64,000 bases of DNA from JAJPJE01 sp963848375 (GTDB lineage Bacteria; Acidobacteriota; Terriglobia; Terriglobales; Acidobacteriaceae). The first letter of the stretch is position 1. Every line of letters starts with the position of its first letter. The notes under the pieces were generated by a model, which saw only the letters and a list, made by a program, of their open reading frames with translations, ran no database searches and was not told where the DNA came from. The position numbers and the translations under genes were made by a program. Of this stretch, positions 9,600 to 16,888 are shown in pieces. The stretch spans positions 38,092 to 102,091 of the forward strand of contig CAWKDK010000003.1 of assembly GCA_963848375.1 (NCBI GenBank), written 5' to 3'.

Positions 9600-10556
9600 G
9601 TGGAAATCATCGATCTCAGGCACTTCACTTCGGCTGACTTGCGACCTCTGCTGCAAGAGGAGACGGAAGTGTGGTCGGATGAACTGGCGTGGGATTACAG
9701 CTCCTCGGCGGACATGATTTTGCGCTACGTCGACGCCCGTATTTTGCCGGGCTATGCGGCCGTCGAGCGCGGGCAACTGCACGGCTATGCGTTCTTTGTG
9801 TATGAGGGGAACAAAGGGGTAATCGGCGATTTGTACGTGGCGCACGAGCATGCTCCCAACGGCAAAGAGAGTCCGGTGGAAAAGAAGCTGGTGACGCATG
9901 TGCTGGAGACGCTGCAGGAGTCGCCAGGCGTCCACCGCATCGAAGCGCAACTGCTGTTGCATGAGACCGGACGCGTCGCCGGACCTTTTCTGCACCAGGG
10001 ATTTCAGCGCTATCCGCGACTCTTCATGGAACTGGCGCTGCCCGGACGCGTGGCGCCGGCAAAGGCGAGTGCCGCGAAGCCGTGTTCGTTCGAGCTGCGG
10101 CGCTGGCAGGAGAGCGATTACCAGCATGCGGCGGCACTGATTACCGCATGCTATCGCGGACACATCGATTCGCAGATCAACGACCAGTACCGCACGGTGC
10201 AGGGAGCGCTGCGCTTCCTGAATAACATTGTGCGCTTTCCCGGTTGCGGAGTTTTCGACGCCAATTCTTCGTTCGTGGCCATCGATCGCGCGACCCGGGC
10301 TCCGGTGGGCCTGATTCTCTGTTCGCGGGTGAAGGACAACATCGGGCATGTGACGCAGGTTTGCGTTCTGCCCGAGCATCGCGGGAAGAAAATCGGTTTG
10401 GCGTTGCTGGAAGCCAGCGCAGAGGAGCTGCGTAAGCGCAGTTTCAAGACACTGTCCCTGACCGTGACCGAAGCCAATGAGCGCGCCGTGGATCTGTACC
10501 GGCAACTGGGCTTCTCGGTGGCGCGGGTGTTTGACGCGTTCGTGTGGGAAGGTTGA
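9600..10556 (+). CDS. GNAT-family acetyltransferase with two GNAT-like halves
   Basis: The 318-residue protein has a clear C-terminal GNAT domain: VTQVCVLPEHRGKKIGLALL supplies the acetyl-CoA pyrophosphate loop (HRGKKIG), followed by TVTEANERAVDLYRQLGF. The N-terminal half (YAFFVYEGNKGVIGDLYVA, then FLHQGFQRYPRLFMELAL) looks like a second, degenerate GNAT fold. Tandem-GNAT proteins usually acetylate small amines or protein termini; the substrate here is unknown. The GTG at 9600 is the only start compatible with the full N-terminal domain. The gene stands alone and is followed by the YTAGT repeat block. Confidence 0.8.
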   Translation: MEIIDLRHFTSADLRPLLQEETEVWSDELAWDYSSSADMILRYVDARILPGYAAVERGQLHGYAFFVYEGNKGVIGDLYVAHEHAPNGKESPVEKKLVTHVLETLQESPGVHRIEAQLLLHETGRVAGPFLHQGFQRYPRLFMELALPGRVAPAKASAAKPCSFELRRWQESDYQHAAALITACYRGHIDSQINDQYRTVQGALRFLNNIVRFPGCGVFDANSSFVAIDRATRAPVGLILCSRVKDNIGHVTQVCVLPEHRGKKIGLALLEASAEELRKRSFKTLSLTVTEANERAVDLYRQLGFSVARVFDAFVWEG

Positions 10557-10560
10557 GGGG

Positions 10561-10640
10561 CTAGTAGCTAGTAGCTAGTAGTCAGTAGCTAGTAGCTAGT
10601 AGTCAGTAGCCAGTAGCTAGTAGCTAGTAGTCAGTAGCCA
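10561..10640. repeat. Tandem low-complexity CTAGTAG/CAGTAG repeat
   Basis: Eighty bases are built almost entirely from CTAGTAG, CTAGTAGT and CAGTAGC units. These are arranged as about three imperfect copies of a longer unit of about 22-29 bases. Related degenerate stretches (GTGGTTAGTGGCTAG and its complement) recur near 11063-11150, 17667-17699, 44961-44990 and 46475-46512, always between genes. The function is unknown. Confidence 0.85.
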
Positions 10641-11226
10641 GGCAACCCTTGCACGGGACGGTATTCGCCAACAGTTATGTTGATTCGGGAGGGTACCCCC
10701 TCCCCCTCCCCTCTGTTAAGTCTCCAGAGTTCAGCAACTTGGCGGGAAGGTTCTGCCAGTTGCCGCAAAACAAAAGAGTTAGCAGTGAAAATATTGAAAA
10801 CAAGGGAGTTGGTAGTTGCTGGTTGTCAGTTATTAGAAAAAACCAACGCACTACGAGCTTCTATTTCTAGAGTAGCAATTTCGAAGGGGAGACTAGACAC
10901 TTTCCCGAAATTTATTTCTATCGTGGAATGAGGTAATTAGGAGAAATTTGAAAGAAAATGGGGGTTGACAAGATCAATGCAAGACAGCGGTGTGTGAGGT
11001 CGGTCACAGCCGGGGCTAATTCAGCACGGGTGACGCGGCGCTGAAGCGCCGCTCTACTAGTTAAAGACAGTTGTTAGTTGCCAGTTGTTAGTGATCCAGA
11101 CCGACTACAAGCTACTGATCACTTAACCACTAGCCACTGATCACTGACTTCTGTTTTTTCTATCGTATTCTGCATATAATCAGGGCAGCAAGCTGTCCTC
11201 CTATCAATTGGAACTCGGAGTTTCTC
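10641..11226. other. Gene-free spacer with palindromes and XRE promoter
   Basis: No convincing gene is present. The spacer holds a GGGAGGG/CCCTCCC palindrome around 10688-10711. It also has degenerate TTAGTTGCCAGTTG-type repeats (10808-10850, 11063-11150) and an 8-bp GC palindrome GCGGCGCT-GA-AGCGCCGC at 11035-11052. A good -10 box (TATAAT, 11175-11180) lies 47 bases before the XRE gene. The short open frames here (for example 10649-10870) have repeat-derived composition. Confidence 0.7.
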
Positions 11227-12033
11227 GTGACCACGCCCGGAGCCAGACTCAAGGCTTTGCGTGAAAGTCTGGGCTACAAGCTACGCGATGTGGAAATCGC
11301 CAGCGAGCGTATTGCCCAGAGGCGCAAAGAGGAAGAGTACGCCATCCCTATCAGCCGTCTCTCGGACTTTGAAACCAAGAGCCTCGTTCCCAGCCTGCAC
11401 CGGCTGTATTCGCTGGCGGTAATCTATCGGGTAACGATTAAACAGCTGCTGATCTGGTACGGCATCGACACGGAAAACTACTCCGCCGATCTGACCCTGG
11501 CGCCGGCGCCAAACACGCGCCCGGCCGCGCTGGAACTGCAGGGCGACGTGCGTCTCCCGGTCAAGCTCGACCCGAGCTTCGACCTGAAGAAGACGGTGAA
11601 CATGGGGCGCATGGTGGAGAAGTGGGGCGTGGTTCCACTCGCGTACCTGTCGCCGCTGGCCAATGCCGACTTCACTTACGGCTACGTAGGAATCGACGAC
11701 TACACGATGTATCCGCTGATTATGCCGGGGACATTCCTGCAGATCGACGAGTCGAAAAACCAGGTGCGGGAGGGCTCATGGCGGTCGGAATACGAGCGTC
11801 CCATCTACTTCGTGGAGACGCGGGACGAACACATCTGCTGCTGGTGCACGATCGAGAAGGGTGACCGCATCGTGCTGCAGCCGCATCCGCTATCGCCGGT
11901 GGCGCCGCGCATCATGCGGCATCCGCAGGAGGCGGAGGTGATCGGGCAGGTGGTGGGAATGGCTATGCGGCTCGACGGGGTGGCACGGCCGCCGGCGCCG
12001 CCAGCGCAGAAAGCGCCTGCAAAACTGAACTGA
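11227..12033 (+). CDS. XRE-family transcriptional regulator with degenerate S24-like C-terminal domain
   Basis: The 268-residue protein begins with an XRE helix-turn-helix (GARLKALRESLGYKLRDVE, then ISRLSDFETKSLVPSLHRLYSLAVIY). The long C-terminal half resembles the beta-rich peptidase S24/LexA fold (DDYTMYPLIMPGTFLQIDES, later KGDRIVLQPHP and VIGQVVGMAM). The usual catalytic Ser of the GDSM motif is not seen (Thr-Met instead) and I see no clear catalytic Lys, so it probably senses rather than cleaves. GTG is the start, after a TATAAT box at 11175. Its 3' end overlaps the convergent gene at 11963-12379 by 71 bases. What it regulates is unknown; the neighbouring membrane-protein array is a possibility. 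Confidence 0.8.
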   Translation: MTTPGARLKALRESLGYKLRDVEIASERIAQRRKEEEYAIPISRLSDFETKSLVPSLHRLYSLAVIYRVTIKQLLIWYGIDTENYSADLTLAPAPNTRPAALELQGDVRLPVKLDPSFDLKKTVNMGRMVEKWGVVPLAYLSPLANADFTYGYVGIDDYTMYPLIMPGTFLQIDESKNQVREGSWRSEYERPIYFVETRDEHICCWCTIEKGDRIVLQPHPLSPVAPRIMRHPQEAEVIGQVVGMAMRLDGVARPPAPPAQKAPAKLN

Positions 12034-12379
12034 AGTGACGGTGCGAACCTCCGCCGGTAACCGGAGGCACCAGCGCCTGTCCCAACTGCTGTAACTCCCT
12101 CACATACTCCTCAGCCTTTACCTGGTGCGTCTCCGCGGCCTGCTGTATCTCGTCCCACAACTGGGGCAGGGGCGTGCGCAACAGCGCCAGGAACTGGGAC
12201 AGGTGTGCCTGTTCCAGGGTGGCGCCGGCGGCCTCGTCGCCATGCAGCCGGGCCAGTCCCCAATGGAAATAGCGGCCATTTTCTTCGCGTAGCTGGGCGA
12301 GGTATTCGAGCTTGCCGAGGGTGCCTGGCACCGAGTTCAGAGTGTTCTGTTCGAAGTCTTCGCGCGGGGTAGCAAACAT
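11963..12379 (-). CDS. Hypothetical protein overlapping the XRE gene
   Basis: The 138-residue product has a well-formed amphipathic, helix-rich core (LGKLEYLAQLREENGRYFHW, then LRTPLPQLWDEIQQAAETHQ). The Ala/Pro-rich C-terminus is encoded within the overlap with the XRE gene. I do not recognise a family. The start at 12379 gives MFATPREDFEQ. An in-frame extension upstream to 12682 would run through the divergent secreted-peptide gene and is rejected. Convergent overlap with the regulator could couple their expression through antisense transcription (inference). Confidence 0.65.
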   Translation of the reverse strand: MFATPREDFEQNTLNSVPGTLGKLEYLAQLREENGRYFHWGLARLHGDEAAGATLEQAHLSQFLALLRTPLPQLWDEIQQAAETHQVKAEEYVRELQQLGQALVPPVTGGGSHRHFSSVLQALSALAAPAAVPPRRAA

Positions 12380-12524
12380 ACACAGATAGTAAACACCAAT
12401 TCCGTGCGGAATGCACGATTGGCGAAATCTTGTTCCAAATTCAGGAATGAAAACAGGTTTTTGAAGATCGTGACACCTCTCCCCTGATGCTGAGGCCGTG
12501 CCCACTTGGCACTGGGAGGGTGTT

Positions 12525-12911
12525 ATGAAAAAGATCGTATGCGGTTTTGTGTTTGGTTTGATGTTGATGGTATCGGGAGCGCAGGCATGGGCGGATGGAA
12601 CTTTACCCGATCCGGTTCCTCCGAATCCCAGAACTAACCGATTATCTTGTCCTTTCCAAGCCGCCAAGTCCCAAACATACAACGTGAATAAGACTAAGTG
12701 TTGTGGGCTGACGGAAGAAGAGCTAATCTTCTGTCAGCCCCATGCAGGTCGCGGAAGTTGGACTGAAGGAATACGTCATCGGCTTGCTCCCGACAGTTTT
12801 GCAGTTGCAATTCTGATTGCTGTAGTCCGTCGAAGCCTCCTCAGAGATCTGCGCTGGTTCTTTTGCATATACGTTGTTCCAGATCTTAGTGACGATGATC
12901 GGGACTGTTGA
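12525..12911 (+). CDS. Putative secreted peptide, probably truncated or fused out of frame
   Basis: A good ribosome-binding site (GGGAGG) precedes ATG 12525. The first ~24 residues are a clear Sec signal peptide (MKKIVCGFVFGLMLMVSG, then AQAWA). The mature part starts with a Pro-rich segment (DGTLPDPVPPNPR). After about residue 60 the frame runs through the start-codon hairpin and out of frame into the first membrane-protein copy, so the C-terminus to 12911 is probably not native. The original gene may have been cut by the array. I do not recognise a family. Confidence 0.45.
   Translation: MKKIVCGFVFGLMLMVSGAQAWADGTLPDPVPPNPRTNRLSCPFQAAKSQTYNVNKTKCCGLTEEELIFCQPHAGRGSWTEGIRHRLAPDSFAVAILIAVVRRSLLRDLRWFFCIYVVPDLSDDDRDC
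12705..12744 (+). promoter_or_regulatory. Start-codon hairpin of membrane-protein copy 1
   Basis: The 5' arm GGGCTGACGGAAGA (12705-12718) pairs with TCTTCTGTCAGCCC (12727-12740): 13 Watson-Crick pairs plus one G-T, with an 8-base loop. One base later comes ATG 12742. A purine-rich GGAAGAAGAG lies inside the 5' arm and loop. There is no T run, so it is not a terminator. Equivalent hairpins precede copies 2 and 3. Confidence 0.7.
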
Positions 12912-13505
12912 ATTCGCGGTTAAAGTTTCTGATCTAACGTATTTCTATACTTTTTACGTTGCGGAGCTCGTTAGTTCACTCGCTTTATTCGTGATCTACG
13001 AGGTGTTCGGTTCAGTGCTGAAGCCGTATGACGCTTTGAGGAACTTGGTGGGAAGCTTTATTTATATGCAATTCTAGGGTTGGGTCTTGTGGCAGTGGCG
13101 ACAGTTGTTTTTGGGTCGGGCGCTGAGACGTACCGGTTTGTACAGGTGATTAATCTTTCGCAACTCAGGCTGCGAGCGGTACAGGTGGGACTACTAGTGC
13201 TTTTGTTTGCTAGCGCGGGCCCTGGGACTTAGTTGGCGCAGTTATTCGTTCGGCGTTGCGCTGGGATATGGACGTATGCGATTGTGGATTTGGTGCTGAG
13301 TGCGATCAGAGTGGCGTACGGCCTCCGCGTTCTGAGTGCTAGTTTCTCTTCTTGGGCCATTGGCGTACATCGTCGGATCGCGATTTGGGCGTGGTACATC
13401 CTGCAACCTCAAAAAGTCGCCCAGCCGGTACGAGTGATCCCGTACAACGACATCGCGAAGTGGAACGAGAAACTGGAAGAACTGCTGAAGCGGAAGGCCG
13501 CATAG
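12742..13505 (+). pseudogene. Tandem multi-pass membrane protein, copy 1 (decayed)
   Basis: Reading begins MQVAEVGLKEYVIGLLPTVLQ and matches the other copies, but stops early. Similarity to copy 2 resumes in other frames. 12874-13077 carries YFYTFYVAELVSSLALFVIY. About 13062-13230 carries VATVVFGSGAETYRFVQ and SWRSY. 13270-13505 carries YAIVDLVLSAIRVAYG and the family C-terminus VAQPVRVIPYNDIAKWNEKL. At least four indels separate these pieces, several at G runs, and the stretch near 13330-13380 has diverged. No product as long as its relatives can be made. Confidence 0.8.
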
Positions 13506-13574
13506 TCTCCTCCCGTGTCTATACAGGTATAGAACTCCCTGAAATCATAGTCTTCGATCGTACGCGGTTGGTGG

Positions 13575-13605
13575 CCCATTCAAGCCCTCTTTTGGCTTGA
13601 GTGGG
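13575..13605. repeat. REP palindrome left of the RAYT gene
   Basis: CCCATTCAAGCC and GGCTTGAGTGGG form a 12-bp inverted repeat (one T-G wobble) with a 7-base loop. It is nearly identical to the palindromes at 14159, 14244 and 15107 and lies 28 bases before the RAYT start. Confidence 0.85.
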
Positions 13606-13632
13606 ACCAGATCAGAAGTCTAAGCTGAATGC

Positions 13633-14184
13633 GTGCCTTGGGGATTAAAGCGATTTCACGAATCCGGGCAAACTCACTTCGTGACTTTCTGTTGTTATCA
13701 TCGCTATCCATCTCTGAACACTCTGGCGACTCGCAGAGTTTTCGAGGATGCGCTGGAGCGCGTCCGCAGTGGTTATGGGCTATGCGTGTACGGATACGTC
13801 GTGATGCCCGAACACGTACATCTGCTGTTGAGCGAGCCTCAGCGGGAGACACTGGCTGTTGCGCTGAAATCACTGAAACAAGGGGTGTCGCGCCGCTTGA
13901 TTAGGGAGGCGGAGCACTTCTGGCAGAAGCGCTACTACGATTTCAATGTGCGCAGCTACCGGCAGTTTGTGGAGAAATTACGCTACATTCACCGCAATCC
14001 GGTGGCGCGGGGTTTGTGCGAACGCCCGGAAGAGTGGGAATGGAGCAGTTTTCTGCAATGGGCGACGGGATGTGAAGGTCGCGTCGAGATCGAATGCGAA
14101 TGGACGGCGCGGAAGCGAGAACGCGCGCAGGGTCGGTTATGTCCAGCCGTGGAACTGCCCCACTCAAGCCAACTGAAGGCTTGA
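13633..14184 (+). mobile_element. REP-associated tyrosine transposase (RAYT, Y1_Tnp family)
   Basis: The 183-residue protein is a single-domain HUH/Y1 transposase related to IS200/IS605 TnpA. The metal-binding HUH motif is MPEHVHLLLSE near residue 57. The RAYT C-terminal signature is complete: WQKRYYDFNVRS, YRQFVEKLRYIHRNPVARGL, and PEEWEWSSF. The catalytic Tyr is expected in the FVEKLRYIHRNP helix. RAYTs are domesticated enzymes that recognise and may spread REP palindromes. The gene lies directly between two matching REP palindromes, and the last codons and stop are inside the right one. The frame is intact, so it may be active. Confidence 0.92.
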
Positions 14185-14189
14185 GTGGG
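14159..14189. repeat. REP palindrome overlapping the RAYT stop codon
   Basis: CCCACTCAAGCC and GGCTTGAGTGGG form a perfect 12-bp inverted repeat with a 7-base loop, followed by CCACCCGCC. The RAYT stop codon TGA (14182-14184) lies within the right arm. Confidence 0.9.
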
Positions 14190-14243
14190 CCACCCGCCCG
14201 CCGCCCTTATACGGTATAGAACTCCCTGAAGTCAGCGAACTGC

Positions 14244-14274
14244 CCCACTCAAGCCGATAGAAGGCTTGAGTGGG
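14244..14274. repeat. REP palindrome between RAYT and membrane-protein copy 2
   Basis: This is a perfect 12-bp palindrome of the same sequence as the one at 14159, again followed by CCACCCGCC. It makes a pair of direct REPs 85 bases apart downstream of the RAYT gene. Confidence 0.9.
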
Positions 14275-14298
14275 CCACCCGCCTGAGCATGTTCTTGT

Positions 14299-14338
14299 GG
14301 GCTGACTCATGTCGCGGTAGGCTTGCGTCAGCCCCATG
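14299..14338 (+). promoter_or_regulatory. Start-codon hairpin of membrane-protein copy 2
   Basis: GGGCTGAC (14299-14306) pairs perfectly with GTCAGCCC (14327-14334), one base ahead of ATG 14336. The 20-base loop is longer than in copies 1 and 3 and shows no inner stem. No Shine-Dalgarno sequence lies between the 3' arm and the ATG. Confidence 0.65.
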
Positions 14339-15097
14339 CATGTGCCAGTGATAGATCACGTTATAGCAGTACTGGGTACGTCGCTACTTACGACGATAGC
14401 AGTTGTGCTCGCGCGCAAAAAAGCGTATCGACAATTCCCGTGGTTTTTCTCGTACACGATCTATCACATCGCGCAGACGGTGATCACAGAGTCGATTGCC
14501 TATAGCCGCGGCTACGACCTCACATATTTCTGGGTGTTTTTCTATTTGCAAATTCTAAGTCTCTCGGTCTCATTCGCCGTCATTTACGAGGTTTTTAGCT
14601 CTGTAATGGAGCCGTACTCAAGCCTGAATCGCCTTGGCAAATGGCTCTTTCTATTATTCGTAATCGCGTTGGGAACAGTTGCGGCCCTGCTCGTTGTGCT
14701 AGGTCACGGACCGGGCCTAAATCGCCTCGCTTACGCTATTTTCGTGTCCTTCAGGAGTCTCCGGATTGTGCAGCTCGGGTTAATACTAGCTCTCTTCATG
14801 TTGTCACGATCCATCGGATTGAGCTGGCGGAGCTATACCTTTGGAGTGGCATTGGGGTATGGCATTTACTCGGCAGTCGATTTGGTCTTGGCTGCAATTC
14901 GACTGGAATATGGAGAGGGTATTTGGCATATCCACTCCGTCTTGAGCACGCTTGCCTTCAACGGAATGCTAATTACCTGGCTCTGGTATATTCGGCAGTC
15001 CAAAGAAGTCGCCCAGCCGGTGCGCGTGATCCCGTATAACGACATCGCGAAGTGGAACGAGAAGCTGGAAGAACTGCTGAAGAGGAAGGCCGCGTAG
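14336..15097 (+). CDS. Tandem multi-pass membrane protein, copy 2 (intact)
   Basis: The 253-residue protein has about seven hydrophobic helices. The first includes GTSLLTTIAVVLA and the last SVLSTLAFNGMLITWLWYI. A short cytoplasmic tail carries the family signature VAQPVRVIPYNDIAKWNEKL followed by EELLKRKAA. A conserved core motif, LSWRSYTFGVALGYG near residue 163, is shared by all copies. I do not recognise a named family. The 7TM layout and polar C-tail suggest a sensor or small integral membrane protein (inference only). It is the only copy with both an intact frame and a hairpin at its start codon. Confidence 0.85.
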   Translation: MHVPVIDHVIAVLGTSLLTTIAVVLARKKAYRQFPWFFSYTIYHIAQTVITESIAYSRGYDLTYFWVFFYLQILSLSVSFAVIYEVFSSVMEPYSSLNRLGKWLFLLFVIALGTVAALLVVLGHGPGLNRLAYAIFVSFRSLRIVQLGLILALFMLSRSIGLSWRSYTFGVALGYGIYSAVDLVLAAIRLEYGEGIWHIHSVLSTLAFNGMLITWLWYIRQSKEVAQPVRVIPYNDIAKWNEKLEELLKRKAA

Positions 15098-15106
15098 TTC
15101 GCGTCT

Positions 15107-15137
15107 CCCACTCAAGCCAAATGAAGGCTTGAATGGG
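15107..15137. repeat. REP palindrome between membrane-protein copies 2 and 3
   Basis: CCCACTCAAGCC and GGCTTGAATGGG form a 12-bp inverted repeat with one wobble and a 7-base loop, followed by CCACCCGCC. It starts 9 bases after the stop of copy 2. Confidence 0.85.
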
Positions 15138-15181
15138 CCACCCGCCCGTAAAGTAGGCGAGTTGAGAACTCTCGTAGTTGT

Positions 15182-15221
15182 GGGCTGGACAGAGAGAAGA
15201 TAATCTCTCTGTCAGCCCATG
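15182..15221 (+). promoter_or_regulatory. Start-codon hairpin of membrane-protein copy 3
   Basis: GGGCTGGACAGAGAGA (15182-15197) pairs with TCTCTCTGTCAGCCC (15204-15218): 15 pairs with one bulged G and a 6-base loop. ATG 15219 follows immediately. The outer GGGCTG..GAC part equals copy 1. The inner part differs in sequence but stays paired, which supports selection on structure. Confidence 0.7.
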
Positions 15222-16029
15222 TATCTAACGCTGCAAGAATATTTCATCACGACGTTGCCTGCGATCTTGCAGGTCGTCATTGCAGTTGTGATTTTTCGAC
15301 GGTGGGCTTTACAGGACATTTTCCTTATTATGCAATCTATACAGTATTCCAGCTGATGAGACATTCCCGATCCTAATGTTTGAACTGGCGATGCACGTTT
15401 CAACGTTGCATTATGCATACACCTTTTACCCCGTTGAAGTGTTGAGCATCGGCCTTGCTTTGGGAGTGATTTATGAAGTGTTCAAGGTTGTGCTCGAGCC
15501 GTACGACGCTTTTCGCCGTGTCTGGCGCTGGTTCTTCTTTGTTGCTGGTATCGCGCTGTTCACGATTGCGGTGTTCTGGGTCTTATACGGAGCGGGACCG
15601 CAGGCGGATCGACTCACCCAGTCAATGAACTTACTTCAGACGACCCTCCGCTTTATTCAAGCCGGTTTCAGATCCATTCTATTGGCTCGTGGCTACTGGC
15701 TGCGATGGGTTTACTCGGCGAAGCTATCCGTTCAAGCTCGCTCTCGGCGTGATGGCTTGTTCTCGGTATCGATCTGGCCTGAGAACGATCAGGAAGAGTT
15801 TGGTGAAGGATAGTGGAAGCCTAGTGGATCTTGAGCGGGTTTGTACGGATATGATGGTTACTCTCGTTGGGCGTGGTACATTGTACAGATAGCGGAGGGT
15901 TGGTCTACCTATTCGAAGCATTCTGCACATTCGACATCGCAATGTGGCCGTGCTACTCGGACCAACGCTGCAGTTGTAAGGCCGCTGGAAAGACGACGTC
16001 GAAGAAGAAGAATACGACGCTCTGCTCGT
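15219..16029 (+). pseudogene. Tandem multi-pass membrane protein, copy 3 (decayed)
   Basis: It starts MYLTLQEYFITTLPAILQVV and reads to a stop about 45 codons in. Similarity to copy 4 resumes in the frame of 15376-15813 (HYAYTFYPVEVLSIGLALGV) and in others after 15670. The last third has many substitutions as well as indels, for example where copy 4 encodes the VRVIPHNDIEKW tail. At DNA level copies 3 and 4 are very close between about 15340 and 15660. This is a genuine decayed duplicate, directly abutting copy 4. Confidence 0.8.
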
Positions 16030-16066
16030 TGCCAGATGAGACCCATGTATCTAACGCTGCAAGAGT

Positions 16067-16888
16067 ATGTCATTACAACGTGAGCCTAGGCGATCTTACG
16101 GCCTTGAGGAATACTCAGTCGTTTTTGTCGGGATAAATGCGGTTGTGATTTTTCGACAGAAGCTGTACGGGACATTTCCTCTATTTGCAACCTATACGCT
16201 GTTCCAGCTAACAACATTCCCGATCCTAATGTTTGAGCTGGCGATGCACGTTTCAAGCTTGCATTATGCATACACCTTTTACCCTGTTGAAGTATTGAGC
16301 ATCGGGCTTGCTTTGGGAGTGATTTATGAGGTGTTCAAGGTTGTGCTTGAACCATACGACGCTTTTCGGCGTGCGTGGCGCATTCTCTTTGCATCAGCAT
16401 CGGTAGTTCTTATCATTATCAGCCTCGTTTGGCTTCTCTACGGAGCGGGGCCCCAAGCGGATCGACTCACCCAGTCAATGAACTTACTTGAGACGACTCT
16501 CCGCTTCACTCAAGCCGGCTTATTGATCCTTCTCTTCGTGGTCTCTGGATCAATGGGTCTGAGTTGGCGAAGTTATTCTTTCGGGCTCGCTCTCGGATAC
16601 GGATTGTTCTCTATAGTCGAGCTTGTCCTGTGGGCAATCAGGATCAAGTTTGGAGACGGGTTCTGGAAGCCTCAGTCAATCTTGAGCGGACTTGCCTACA
16701 ACCTGATGGTTATTATTTGGGCGTGTTACATTTTTCAGCCCCAAAGGGTCGCTCAGCCTGTACGAGTGATTCCGCACAACGACATCGAAAAATGGAACGA
16801 GAAGCTGGAAGAACTGCTGAAGCCCAAGTCCGCCAAGAAAACCGACGTCGAAGAAGAAGAAAAAGACGACCAGCCAGTTTCTAAATAA
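16067..16888 (+). CDS. Tandem multi-pass membrane protein, copy 4 (N-terminus altered)
   Basis: The 273-residue frame keeps the family helices (FPILMFELAMHVSSLHYAY, YPVEVLSIGLALGVIYEVF), the LSWRSYSFGLALGYG core and the tail VAQPVRVIPHNDIEKWNEKL. It then adds an acidic/Lys-rich end (KKTDVEEEEKDDQ) not present in copy 2. The family start MYLTLQEYVITT is visible at 16045 but hits a stop after 12 codons. The annotated ATG 16067 is in another frame, so residues 1-25 (MSLQREPRRSYG) are not family sequence. It may be made as a variant or be an early pseudogene. No start-codon hairpin is seen here. Confidence 0.65.
   Translation: MSLQREPRRSYGLEEYSVVFVGINAVVIFRQKLYGTFPLFATYTLFQLTTFPILMFELAMHVSSLHYAYTFYPVEVLSIGLALGVIYEVFKVVLEPYDAFRRAWRILFASASVVLIIISLVWLLYGAGPQADRLTQSMNLLETTLRFTQAGLLILLFVVSGSMGLSWRSYSFGLALGYGLFSIVELVLWAIRIKFGDGFWKPQSILSGLAYNLMVIIWACYIFQPQRVAQPVRVIPHNDIEKWNEKLEELLKPKSAKKTDVEEEEKDDQPVSK

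Noticed and set aside
10649..10931. Two plus-strand open frames in the spacer before the XRE gene
   Set aside because: Their sequence comes from repeats and palindromes, and neither has a plausible start context or family similarity.
11963..12682. Extended reading of the minus-strand gene back to 12682
   Set aside because: The extra 101 residues run opposite the signal peptide gene at 12525 and lack protein-like features; the ATG at 12379 suffices.
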